From positions 62,001-126,000 of the forward strand of contig NZ_JQBY01000003.1 of assembly GCF_001437405.1 (NCBI RefSeq): a stretch of DNA of 64,000 bases, given 5' to 3'. The notes beneath the pieces are model-generated. The model was not told the DNA's origin. It searched no databases and was given only the letters and a program-made list of their open reading frames with translations. The first letter of the stretch is position 1, and every line of letters begins with the position of its first letter. Positions 8,240-16,374 of the stretch are shown here, piece after piece. Source of the DNA: Pediococcus ethanolidurans (lineage in GTDB: Bacteria; Bacillota; Bacilli; Lactobacillales; Lactobacillaceae). The position numbers and the translations under genes are program-made.

Positions 8240-8647
8240 ATGAAAATTAAATACTTGACGGCGCAACAACTTATTGAACTAAATAAACAAGTTGTCCTTA
8301 CTGTTGGTGGAACCAACTACGGTGTCCAATCTGTTGAAGCCTTGCATGTTGTTATTGAACAACCAGCCCAGGTCGTATTTGGACATGAACTGTATCCAAC
8401 CATTTGGTTAAAAGCGGCCTTTATTCTACAAAAAATAACGAAAAAACATGTTTTCGTCGATGGTAATAAGCGAACAGCTTTGATGGCCAGCTTGTATTTC
8501 ATTAATCAGAATGATTACCAACTAATTAACAATAAAATTGTTAATCAGGCTGGCGACTTCGTACTTTCAGTTACTAATTCTCCTGATAACGAAGAAACAA
8601 TGCGACAAATAGCTAATTGGTTACAAGAAATTCACAAAAATAAATAA
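8240..8647 (+). CDS. doc: Doc (death-on-curing) family toxin
   Basis: A 135-aa Fic-fold toxin. The Doc signature HxFxDGNKR is intact as residues 70-78 (HVFVDGNKR), followed by TALMA. Doc of phage P1 is a kinase that phosphorylates and inactivates EF-Tu; the residues needed for that appear present here. The start ATG follows the antitoxin stop by one base, so the two are translationally coupled. The partner resembles AbrB/MazE rather than Phd. The module lies inside a duplicated segment of chromosomal DNA. Confidence 0.92.
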   Translation: MKIKYLTAQQLIELNKQVVLTVGGTNYGVQSVEALHVVIEQPAQVVFGHELYPTIWLKAAFILQKITKKHVFVDGNKRTALMASLYFINQNDYQLINNKIVNQAGDFVLSVTNSPDNEETMRQIANWLQEIHKNK

Positions 8648-8836
8648 TACCGACTGTTTGATCATTGAAACTTTGAAAAAAATAGTTATTTCTGAAAGCA
8701 ACTCGAATTGAAATCCTGGCCTCTATCACTGCATGACTTTTTTATCAACACATATGGGTTATATGTTTAAAGATGTGCAGCACAAGCCAGATAGGGAACA
8801 ACTTTATCGATTAGAGAAGATTTCAAAGGCTAAATA
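8648..8836 (+). pseudogene. Decayed 3' fragment of the GNAT gene
   Basis: Matches the 3' end of the intact GNAT gene (about 7355-7545) in the same orientation. Identical blocks include GGCCTCTATCACTGCAT, GGGTTATATGTTTAAAGATG and GAACAACTTTATCGATTAGA, and small indels break the frame. It begins directly after the Doc stop codon and runs into the normal msrA downstream region, so it marks the right-hand copy of the duplication that brackets the TA pair. Confidence 0.9.
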
Positions 8837-8849
8837 AATTATAGAAAAC

Positions 8850-8890
8850 AAATAACGCGACTTTAAGTGAAAAACTTAGTCGTGTTATTT
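8850..8890. terminator. Stem-loop terminator downstream of msrA
   Basis: AAATAACGCGACT pairs with AGTCGTGTTATTT (one G-U pair) around a short internal stem, with A/T-rich flanks on both sides. It lies at the 3' side of msrA on the minus strand. Confidence 0.75.
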
Positions 8891-8897
8891 GTTAATT

Positions 8898-9731
8898 TTA
8901 GTTTTTTAATTTATTTAAACTTACTCGCATTTTCCCTCGTAAATGTTGCATCGCTAAATATTGTTGCCGGGCATGTTCCATCTTTTGGTATCTAGCTGGA
9001 TTCTTTTTATAAAATTCTTGATGAAAATTTTCTGCGGGCCAGAATTGAGTTGCAGGCAAAATTTGAGTTACAATGGGACGTTTATATTTACCGGATTTAC
9101 TTAATGCTTGTTTGGAGGCTTCTGCAATCTTTTGTTGTTGTGCATTTTCAACAAAGATAATTGGTCGGTATTCATCCCCACGGTCGTTAATCTGACCCAT
9201 ATTATCAGTTGGATCGGTAATTTGCCAGTAAATATCTACTAAATCAGCATATTTTATCAGGCGAGTATCAAAGACAATTTCGACGGCTTCAACGTGTCCA
9301 GTTTTCTGACCGGTAACTTGTTCATAGGTTGGTTTATTAACATGACCGCCAGTATAACCAGACAATACGGAGATAATTCCCGGCCTGGTGTCAAAGGGCT
9401 CAACCATACACCAAAAGCAACCACCCGCAAATATTGCCCGTTCATAATATGGACTGCTTAAGTTTTGATGTTTTGCCACGTCAAATGCAGTTGCTTGTTT
9501 TGAATTGTTAGTTATTTTTGAATAAAAATCTGCCACATCAGGAGTCAGATTGTCACGCCAGGCTAAAGGACGCAAAGTAACTTCGAGTTGATCAAGTTCT
9601 GTACTAAACTGTGCACCATTTTCAACCGCATTTTTCATTATCAGTAGTTGTTCGCGTTCCCAGTTTCTGGTTGCTGGGTTTAAAATTAAGTTGTAAACGT
9701 CACTAAGAATGTCCTGTTCATTGAAATTCAT
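8898..9731 (-). CDS. msrA: Peptide methionine sulfoxide reductase A with N-terminal extension
   Basis: Reduces methionine-S-sulfoxide in proteins. The catalytic motif GGCFWC is at residues 103-108 with C105 as the nucleophile, and GYTGG follows about 25 residues later. The MsrA domain covers about residues 95-265. The first roughly 90 residues are a helical extension, seen in some lactobacillar MsrA proteins, of unknown role. The RBS AGGAGG sits 8 nt before the ATG at 9731, so this start (277 aa) is preferred over an upstream ATG that overlaps the RBS. A broken copy of its 3' part lies beyond the TA module. Confidence 0.95.
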   Translation of the reverse strand: MNFNEQDILSDVYNLILNPATRNWEREQLLIMKNAVENGAQFSTELDQLEVTLRPLAWRDNLTPDVADFYSKITNNSKQATAFDVAKHQNLSSPYYERAIFAGGCFWCMVEPFDTRPGIISVLSGYTGGHVNKPTYEQVTGQKTGHVEAVEIVFDTRLIKYADLVDIYWQITDPTDNMGQINDRGDEYRPIIFVENAQQQKIAEASKQALSKSGKYKRPIVTQILPATQFWPAENFHQEFYKKNPARYQKMEHARQQYLAMQHLRGKMRVSLNKLKN

Positions 9732-9887
9732 TTTGCGTCCTCCTTTCACTTTTCAAGAGCATTATGCAGGAATCAAAGCAGAATTGCATCTTTTTTGATT
9801 TGAAGTTCAAAACGTAATTAACTTAAAAAAAGTTAATTGTTTGTCGACCAGCTAACGTTTATTTATTCAGTAAATATGTGGATAATA

Positions 9888-9914
9888 AAAGACCGTTCAA
9901 GAAGAACGGTCTTT
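9888..9914. terminator. Terminator of the PTS permease gene
   Basis: Perfect 11-bp stem AAAGACCGTTC / GAACGGTCTTT with a 5-nt loop. On the minus strand it is followed by a T-rich tract, as expected for the gene ending at 9955. Confidence 0.88.
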
Positions 9915-9954
9915 ACTGTGTTGCTTTATTAACTTAATTTCGATAAGAAGCTTT

Positions 9955-11940
9955 TTACTTCAAGGTAACTTTAACAACTTCTTCATCATTTTCGACTTGG
10001 CGAGCAAGGCCATCAAATTTCATATAACCTACAGCAGGCATATTTGTAATGATGACAATCATTGTGGTACCTTTACCAGCCTGATTGATTGCCTGTAAAT
10101 CGGCAGTTGCAAGTACATCACCATGACGAACTTTTTGACCTTCAGAAACATTTACTGTAAATGGTTTTCCTTTAAGTTCAACAGTGTCTAATCCCATATG
10201 AACAAGGACTTCCAAACCATTATCAGTTTTAATACCAATTGCATGTTTTGTAGGGAAGACCGTTGCAATTTCACCATCAACAGGTGAAACAACATTGCCA
10301 TCTGATGGTTCAACAGCATAGCCATCACCTAACATCTTTTGTGAGAACGTTGGATCGTTAACATCTTCAATTGCCAGTAATTGACCAGCGGTTGGTGTAT
10401 AGAAGGTATCAACAGCACCAGAATTAATATCTTCACTTGCAGGAGCTGCTTGAGCTGGAGCAGCATTATCGGTAATTTTACCGACAGGAGCGCCTTCTTT
10501 ATAAAGTTTGGTCAGTGCATCAGCAACAAATTGAACTTCAGTACCAATGACAATTTGTAAGTTAGCTTTATCTAAAACATTGATACCAACCGCACCAGCA
10601 CCTTTAATGGCGCCCTTATTAATTGTGTCAGTATCTTTCAACTGTAATCGAAGACGAGTTGTACAGTTATCAATGGCCGTAATATTATCCTTGCCACCAA
10701 TAGCAGTGTAAATCTTTTTAGCTTGAATACTGTATTTATCATCACTATCGTCAGTATCAATAGCCACATCGACACCTTCGTCCGCACCAGCTTCAACTGG
10801 TTCACGACCAGGAGTCATTAAATTGAACTTCTTAATGGCGAAGTTAAAACCGAAGTAATAAATAACAGCCATGACAAGTCCTTGAACTAATAACATGTAA
10901 GGCACGTTGGCAATTGGCATTCGTGAACTTAAAATGAAATCGACTAAACCAGCACTAAATGTAAATCCGGCTGTCCAGTGCATGAAGGCGGCAAAGCCTA
11001 AGGATAAACCGGTGAAAACAGCATGAATTACATATAGAGGCCATGCAACGAACATGAAAGAGAACTCCAAAGGTTCAGTTACACCAGTAAAGAAAGAAGC
11101 AAAGGCACCGGCCATCATTAGAGAAGCGGTCTCCTTTTTTCGTTCAGGACGGGCATTACGATAAATGGCAAGTGCACCAGCAGGTAATCCGAACATCATG
11201 ACAGGGAAGAAACCACCCATGTACATACCGGTAATTCCTTTAACACCCTGGTTAGCCCAGAATTTACCAATATCATTAATTCCGGCAACGTTGAACCAGA
11301 ATACTGAGTTCAAAGCCTGGTGTAAACCAGTTGGAATTAATAGTCGGTTGAAGAATCCATACAATCCAGCACCAACGGCACCTAAACCAACGAAGAATTT
11401 ACCAAAAGCAACAAGTGCTTCATATACCGGTGGCCAAACGAATAATAATAGCACGGTAACAAATAACATAACTAAAGCGGACATGATTGGAACTAATCGT
11501 TTACCGCTAAAGAATGATAGGGCCATCGGTAATTTGGTTTCGTGGAACCGATTATAGAGCGCAGCAGCAATTAATCCGGCAATAATACCGATAAAAACAT
11601 TACCACTGAGAGCACTAAAAGATGGATCTACTTGAGTAACCTTGATATTTTTTAACAAGGCAACTGAAGCGGGTGCTAAAACAGAAACGGGAACAAAGTA
11701 AGCAACGACGCCGGCTAAAGCAGCAGCACCATCTTTGTCCTTTGACATACCAAGTGCAAGACCAACCGCAAATAAAAGGGCAAGTTGACCAAGAATAGCA
11801 TTACCACCGGCCTGTAGGAATTGTGCCACGGCCCATTTTGCAGGTAACCAGTGACCAACACCAACCAATAACGCGGCGGCAGGTAAAACAGCAACGGGCA
11901 GTTGTAAAGAACGCCCCATGCGTTGAAGATATGATTTCAT
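9955..11940 (-). CDS. PTS sugar permease IICBA, glucose/N-acetylglucosamine family
   Basis: A three-domain phosphotransferase permease of about 661 aa. The membrane IIC domain (about residues 1-370) has ten or so helices. IIB carries the phosphorylated Cys426 in DNCTTRLRLQ. IIA carries His581 in VLVHMGLDTVEL. The order C-B-A matches NagE and PtsG. The start at 11940 (MKSYLQRMGRSLQLP) has a GAGGAG RBS; an upstream ATG adds 17 residues without one. A cre-like site and a sequence resembling NagR/GntR operators lie upstream, which favours N-acetylglucosamine or glucosamine over glucose, but this is inference. Confidence 0.93.
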   Translation of the reverse strand: MKSYLQRMGRSLQLPVAVLPAAALLVGVGHWLPAKWAVAQFLQAGGNAILGQLALLFAVGLALGMSKDKDGAAALAGVVAYFVPVSVLAPASVALLKNIKVTQVDPSFSALSGNVFIGIIAGLIAAALYNRFHETKLPMALSFFSGKRLVPIMSALVMLFVTVLLLFVWPPVYEALVAFGKFFVGLGAVGAGLYGFFNRLLIPTGLHQALNSVFWFNVAGINDIGKFWANQGVKGITGMYMGGFFPVMMFGLPAGALAIYRNARPERKKETASLMMAGAFASFFTGVTEPLEFSFMFVAWPLYVIHAVFTGLSLGFAAFMHWTAGFTFSAGLVDFILSSRMPIANVPYMLLVQGLVMAVIYYFGFNFAIKKFNLMTPGREPVEAGADEGVDVAIDTDDSDDKYSIQAKKIYTAIGGKDNITAIDNCTTRLRLQLKDTDTINKGAIKGAGAVGINVLDKANLQIVIGTEVQFVADALTKLYKEGAPVGKITDNAAPAQAAPASEDINSGAVDTFYTPTAGQLLAIEDVNDPTFSQKMLGDGYAVEPSDGNVVSPVDGEIATVFPTKHAIGIKTDNGLEVLVHMGLDTVELKGKPFTVNVSEGQKVRHGDVLATADLQAINQAGKGTTMIVIITNMPAVGYMKFDGLARQVENDEEVVKVTLK

Positions 11941-12007
11941 ACCTAAACTCCTCCTCAGAAAAATAGAAAAAATTATAAATCTATAATGCATTTTACATAA
12001 TAAACCC

Positions 12008-12075
12008 TCAACAAGCGCTTACACAACCCGTGTAGCAGCTATACCAGTCAATATTGCATATGGTCTATACCGATT
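12008..12075. promoter_or_regulatory. cre-like and NagR/GntR-like operator region of the PTS gene
   Basis: ACAAGCGCTTACA (12011-12023) matches the core of catabolite-responsive elements (AAGCGCTT). Further upstream, TATACCAGTCAA (12040-12051) and ATGGTCTATACCGATT (12060-12075) resemble the TGGTATAGACCA-type sites bound by GntR-family amino-sugar regulators. The remaining bases of the 11941-12289 gap, between the divergent PTS gene and the small membrane protein gene, hold no other feature I can support. Confidence 0.5.
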
Positions 12076-12289
12076 GAAAGAAGATATCAGTTACTTTATA
12101 GAGATTCAAATTTTATTGGTATAAAATTTGAAAAAATAACTGATGATGCTCTGAAATCATGAAAAGCACGCTAATTTGAAGTTTAAAAAGAAAGATAAGT
12201 GTGTTGCAACGAATGCTTATTTCGAAGATTTAAGGTAACTTGCGATATAATGGATTTTAACAACGAGATTTATGAAGTAAGGAGAATAT

Positions 12290-12634
12290 ATGATATTTAT
12301 TGGAATTATGATCGTCATCTTTATTGCACTTGTAGTAGTTTGGTACATGCTTCAGAAACGAAGTAATGCAATTAAAAAGCAATTTACGCTTGAACAAATA
12401 AGTGATGTAATGACTAAGGATAAAAGTGTGGTTAAAACGGTCAAACAGGCTCGTTTTTTACAGGGAATTTCGTTTATTGCAGTTTTATTGATTCTATGGA
12501 CTATCTTTGAAAACTATCCGAATAATTATTACGTAGTTTTGTTGGTTGTGATGCAGTTAACCACGACCGCACGACAATACTTCTTGTACTTGGCTTGGCA
12601 ACGATGTGCATTTTTAATTAATGGCGGAGAATAA
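12290..12634 (+). CDS. Small membrane protein, unknown function
   Basis: A 114-aa protein with an N-terminal membrane helix (about residues 2-20), a charged cytoplasmic stretch, and two further helices (about 54-70 and 80-100). AAGGAG precedes the ATG. It is divergent from the PTS gene and followed by a terminator hairpin near 12726-12769, so it appears monocistronic. I do not recognise the family. Confidence 0.72.
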   Translation: MIFIGIMIVIFIALVVVWYMLQKRSNAIKKQFTLEQISDVMTKDKSVVKTVKQARFLQGISFIAVLLILWTIFENYPNNYYVVLLVVMQLTTTARQYFLYLAWQRCAFLINGGE

Positions 12635-12725
12635 GTGTGTTCTGTTTATGCGGGTGCGTCAACGGATTTTATTTTGAACTTGAGTTAAGAATCTGAAGTT
12701 TTAAAAATATTAATTTCAAAAATAC

Positions 12726-12769
12726 AAAAAAGGCGAAACTGAGAAAAATCTCTGGTTCGTCTTTTTTGT
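12726..12769 (+). terminator. Rho-independent terminator
   Basis: AAAGGCGAAACTGAGA pairs imperfectly with TCTCTGGTTCGTCTTT around an AAAA loop and ends in a T6 run. Confidence 0.75.
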
Positions 12770-12862
12770 CTATGTTGACTATAACGAAACTAAATGTGAA
12801 ACTGTGGTTGTTTGTAAGATAAATGATGTTGCTGAACTAAAAATATGGGGGAGTAACAAACA

Positions 12863-13714
12863 TTGACTAAAATAACTAAAAAAATAGGTATGGTTTGTTT
12901 AGCAGTTATCATTATTATGGCTACTTTACTGGGTATTTATGTACATAATCATCAAACAAAAATAACAAGTAATTACCAACAAACCAATATTCCTACGGTG
13001 TTTCTGCATGGCTTTGGCAGCAATTATCATGCTGAACAACACATGGTGAGAGCCATAAAAAAGGCACATGCGACGAACGGTGTTATTCGCGCCGAAGTCT
13101 CCAAAACAGGCAAGGTAACACTCGTAGGACATCTGCGTAAAAATGCAGTTAATCCGATTGTGATGATAAATTATCAAAATAATCACGAACGTAGCTACCG
13201 CACAGATGGCAAATGGTTACGAAACGTTTTACAAAAGTTGCAACAAACCTACCATTTTAAAAAGTTCAACACAGTTTCACATTCGGTCGGCAATGAGGCA
13301 GTCATGTATTATATGGCTGATTTTGCACCACAAAACAAAAAATTACCGCAATTAAATAAAGAAGTTAATATTGCGGGTCACTTTGCGGGAATTCGGGGGT
13401 ATGACGCGATTAAGGGAAATACTTTGAATGCACAGGGAAAACCAAAACATATGATTTCAACGTATCGTGCTTTGTTAAAATTACACAAAACTTATCCGCA
13501 AAGCGTCGCGGTTTTAAACATTTATGGAAATATTGGTGACCATAGTGATGGGACGGTCCAAAATTATTCCTCAAAGTCACTACGTTATCTGGTCCAAGAG
13601 CGGGCTAAGTCTTATCAAGAGTTAGAAATGAAAGGTAAGTTGGCCCAACATAGTAAACTTCATTCTAATCATAAAGTAGATCAAGCCATTTTGAAATTTT
13701 TGTGGGAAAAATAA
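12863..13714 (+). CDS. Exported alpha/beta hydrolase (DUF915-like)
   Basis: A 283-aa hydrolase with an N-terminal signal or anchor helix (about residues 8-27). The oxyanion-hole segment FLHGFGSNYHAE and the nucleophile elbow SHSVGNEA match the DUF915-type alpha/beta hydrolases common in lactobacilli. Late Asp (GDHSDGTV) and His residues could complete the triad. The start is TTG at 12863 with GGGGGAG 11 nt upstream. The gene is convergent with the binding-protein gene at 13795, with a long shared hairpin between them. Confidence 0.83.
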   Translation: MTKITKKIGMVCLAVIIIMATLLGIYVHNHQTKITSNYQQTNIPTVFLHGFGSNYHAEQHMVRAIKKAHATNGVIRAEVSKTGKVTLVGHLRKNAVNPIVMINYQNNHERSYRTDGKWLRNVLQKLQQTYHFKKFNTVSHSVGNEAVMYYMADFAPQNKKLPQLNKEVNIAGHFAGIRGYDAIKGNTLNAQGKPKHMISTYRALLKLHKTYPQSVAVLNIYGNIGDHSDGTVQNYSSKSLRYLVQERAKSYQELEMKGKLAQHSKLHSNHKVDQAILKFLWEK

Positions 13715-13728
13715 CACAATAAAAAAAT

Positions 13729-13790
13729 CGGATAATAAGGAAATTAGATTAGTTAGTTTGCTAATCTAAATAGTTTCCTTGTTATCCGGT
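13729..13790. terminator. Long bidirectional terminator hairpin
   Basis: CGGATAATAAGGAAA...TTAGATTAG pairs with CTAATCTAAATAGTTTCC...TTATCCG, giving a stem of more than 20 bp with A and T runs on either side. It separates two convergent genes. Confidence 0.9.
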
Positions 13791-13794
13791 TTTA

Positions 13795-15435
13795 TTATTT
13801 TACATAGGCAGTTCGAAAATCCATGGCTCCGTTAAACTTGTTGTAAACAACGCCATGCAAGTTAGAGTTGACCAACAGACGTGAACGACTTTCGTATAAT
13901 GGTGTAACACCTTGATCTTTAGTAGCTGTTTTTGCAGCCTTAACAAGATCTTGGTAGCGATTTGAATTGTTCATAGCATCCTTACCATCAGCATTGGTCA
14001 TGGCTGTATCGTAAGTTTTACTCTGGTAGTGACCCATGTTTGAGTTACTGTTTGAAGTTAAAATGGTCAGTACCTGGCTAGGATCCGCAAAGTCCATCCC
14101 CCAGCTTGTTAAGTTAAGTTGAAAATCTCCTTGAGAAACCTTTGTTAACATAGATGGAAATGGCATCGTGCGCACATTTACCTTCAAGTTCTTTAAATGA
14201 TTCATTAACTGGCCTTGAATATAGGTGGCAGTTTGTTGACTGGTATCATCATTTGCACAGGTGATGGTCACGGTTAGCTGCTTTGTGCCTAATTGCTTTT
14301 GAGCGGTCTGATATAATGTCTTGGCTTTTGCAATGTTAGTAGTCATTTCACTTGGTGTTTGGGCGTCATCAACAAAATCTTTGCCCGTTTTCGGATTCTT
14401 TAACATATCACGGACACCAAAAGTGTTGGCAGCAATTGAGCCATTTTCAAGAATCTTGGTGACTAGTTGTTGGCGATTAATGGTTAGTGAAATTGCAGTT
14501 CGTAAATCTTTGTTGGCAGCTGTTTTGTCTTTTTCATTGTACTGAATAAACCCAACGCGACCAGCCGACAAAGTTTTTAATTCAGGATTATTTTTGTTTT
14601 GAACGCTTTGTTCGCCAGCCAATGTAACCATGTCAAGTTTGTGCGATTGATAGAGATTATAAGCTGTAGACGATGTTTTGATCACTTGATAATTGATTTT
14701 GTTGAGTTTGACAACCTTGTGATCGCGATAAGTTGAATTTTTAACTAACGTCCATTTATCATTGGTTCCAGTCCATCCTGTTAGCGTGAAAGGACCATTA
14801 TAAATAGTTGTTTTAGCAGTTGTGCCATATTTACTGCCGTATTTTTCGACTGCTTTTTGGCTAATTGGATAAAAGGTAGTGCCTGCTAATAGTTTCTTGA
14901 AGTAAGGAACTGGTTTACTTAATGTGACCTTTAATTGATATTTACCAGTTGCTTTGACACCTAATGTGCTAGGGGCCTTTTTGCCGACCATAATAGCATC
15001 TGCATTTTTAATGCTGGTAAACAAATAAGTAAACTCAGATTTTGTTTTAGGGTTCAAAGTTCGTTCCCAAGAATAAACAAAATCTTGTGCAGTTACTTTT
15101 TGACCATCGCTCCAGCGACCGTTGTGTTTTAAATTAATTGTGTAAAGCTTACCGTGATTAGAGATGGTTGTTTTGGCCGCTAAAGCATTGATAGGCTGAC
15201 TATTCTTGTTCAAACGATACAAGCCTTCATCGACTTGACTTAGTTGAGCGCTTGAAACACCATCGGTTATTTTTGAGGCATCCAAACTTGTTAAATTGGT
15301 TGCTTCATACAAACTGATTTTTTGTTCTGGTGCTGATTTAGCCTGTTTTGAATTGGCGTGAACGCCAAAACTAACGCCGCCGATAAGAATAATTCCTGCA
15401 ATGATTAAAGCTTTTTTGTTTGTAAAGATACTCAT
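13795..15435 (-). CDS. OppA-like peptide-binding protein lacking a lipobox cysteine
   Basis: A family-5 extracellular solute-binding protein of 546 aa (oligopeptide-binding type). Typical segments are GLYRLNKNSQPINALA, RWSDGQKVTAQDFVYSWERTLNP and LNLTSWGMDFADPSQVL. Residues about 9-27 form a hydrophobic signal or anchor (ALIIAGIILIGGVSFGVHA), but no cysteine follows, so the usual lipoprotein anchor is missing; it may stay anchored by the helix or be secreted. GGAGG lies before the ATG. It stands alone, without permease or ATPase genes, and is controlled by the T-box leader upstream, suggesting import of tryptophan-containing peptides. Confidence 0.9.
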   Translation of the reverse strand: MSIFTNKKALIIAGIILIGGVSFGVHANSKQAKSAPEQKISLYEATNLTSLDASKITDGVSSAQLSQVDEGLYRLNKNSQPINALAAKTTISNHGKLYTINLKHNGRWSDGQKVTAQDFVYSWERTLNPKTKSEFTYLFTSIKNADAIMVGKKAPSTLGVKATGKYQLKVTLSKPVPYFKKLLAGTTFYPISQKAVEKYGSKYGTTAKTTIYNGPFTLTGWTGTNDKWTLVKNSTYRDHKVVKLNKINYQVIKTSSTAYNLYQSHKLDMVTLAGEQSVQNKNNPELKTLSAGRVGFIQYNEKDKTAANKDLRTAISLTINRQQLVTKILENGSIAANTFGVRDMLKNPKTGKDFVDDAQTPSEMTTNIAKAKTLYQTAQKQLGTKQLTVTITCANDDTSQQTATYIQGQLMNHLKNLKVNVRTMPFPSMLTKVSQGDFQLNLTSWGMDFADPSQVLTILTSNSNSNMGHYQSKTYDTAMTNADGKDAMNNSNRYQDLVKAAKTATKDQGVTPLYESRSRLLVNSNLHGVVYNKFNGAMDFRTAYVK

Positions 15436-15532
15436 GATTTAATTCCTCCAAATAAGTTGCATGATTTGTTTTGAAATTGATCAATGAGTTTTGCCATCGT
15501 TTTTGTAACATGTGTTTCACCCCGTTTTAGAA

Positions 15533-15840
15533 ATCAAAAAACCGTCCCTAACAGCCAATGTGTTAAGGACGGTTTCCCGCGGTGCCACCTCAATTGAGTC
15601 CATTTTAGATTCACAAAAAGTCTAAAGATGCACCCCTACTTTATAGAGAACTAACATTCTCCTGACAACTGACGTATGTCTGACGTCTTTTCGTACTTTC
15701 GAAATTTCGGAAAAGCCCTCGGTGGTCCATTTAATTACTTGCGTTCGGCCATAACTTTCAGCAACGATGGCTCTCTTTGCGTGCACGGTAATCTTGATCT
15801 CCACTTCATCGGTTTTTAAGGACGATTTTAAGTTGTCATT
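15533..15840 (-). ncRNA. T-box riboswitch, probable tryptophan specificity
   Basis: The minus strand has the T-box core GAGGTGGCACCGCGG (15591-15577) followed by an intrinsic terminator whose arms are 15574-15561 and 15552-15539 with a T6 run. Upstream there is a Stem I with an AGAGAG bulge motif (around 15775) and, on its 3' side, TGG at 15729-15727 followed by ACC, the usual context of the specifier codon. The variable base in TGGC is C, which would pair with a G73 discriminator, as in bacterial tRNA-Trp. Both observations point to uncharged tRNA-Trp as the inducer of the oppA-like gene. Confidence 0.9.
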
Positions 15841-15870
15841 AGCATACAACTGGTTAGGTAAATTTGTCAA
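15841..15870 (-). promoter_or_regulatory. Promoter of the T-box leader
   Basis: On the minus strand TTGACA (15870-15865) is followed after 18 nt by TATGCT, placing the transcription start just before the T-box Stem I. Confidence 0.65.
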
Positions 15871-15915
15871 TTAAAATTTAACCCAGTTTTTAAAATCCCA
15901 TTATTTCAATAAAAT

Positions 15916-15944
15916 TTGACAGCATTTGACAATTGAAATACAAT
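15916..15944 (+). promoter_or_regulatory. Sigma-A type promoter
   Basis: TTGACA (15916-15921), a 17-nt spacer, and TACAAT (15939-15944), upstream of the small membrane protein gene at 15984. Confidence 0.8.
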
Positions 15945-15983
15945 TTAAACGATTTTAAAACAAAATATTGGGGGGAGTTATTT

Positions 15984-16235
15984 ATGAATGCTGAAACAGC
16001 CGTAAGCATTGGATTACCATTGCTTTTAATTTTTAGTAGTCTTATTCCAAAAAGATATAAAAAATGGGTTTTTTTGAAATTTGGTATGTACCGATATTTT
16101 GTACTTGTTCCTTTACTTGGCATCGTTTTATCAATGATTTGGTCAGATGCTCGACCACTATTTCCTCTAATGGTGTTACTTTCGTTATTTGCCATTTTTT
16201 GGGATTTTCGAACATTAAAACGAATGAAAAATTAA
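15984..16235 (+). CDS. Small membrane protein, unknown function
   Basis: An 83-aa protein with about three hydrophobic segments (residues 5-19, 33-52 and 55-72) and basic loops (KRYKK, KRMKN at the C-terminus). GGGGGGAG sits 7 nt before the ATG at 15984, which decides this start over an in-frame ATG at 15933 lying on the -10 element. A good TTGACA-N17-TACAAT promoter precedes it. The family is not recognised. Confidence 0.75.
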   Translation: MNAETAVSIGLPLLLIFSSLIPKRYKKWVFLKFGMYRYFVLVPLLGIVLSMIWSDARPLFPLMVLLSLFAIFWDFRTLKRMKN

Positions 16236-16320
16236 AAAAAGTTATCCATTTTTAACAGAAACTGGGGCATGGTTATCACCAATTGATAAAGAAGGATGAC
16301 ATTAATAATAAAAATAACCA

Positions 16321-16366
16321 AAAAGTAGTTAAGCTTGTCAACTTGAACAAGTCTAACTACTTTTTT
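16321..16366. terminator. Bidirectional terminator
   Basis: AAAAGTAGTTAAGCTTGT pairs with ACAAGTCTAACTACTTTT, with a T-run on the plus strand. It lies between the convergent small membrane protein and ROK kinase genes. Confidence 0.88.
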
Positions 16367-16374
16367 AATTCATA

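Noticed and set aside
15622-15870. 82-aa open frame on the minus strand upstream of the OppA-like gene
   Set aside because: It lies wholly inside the T-box leader RNA and its promoter; the stem and T-box sequences explain it. No RBS.
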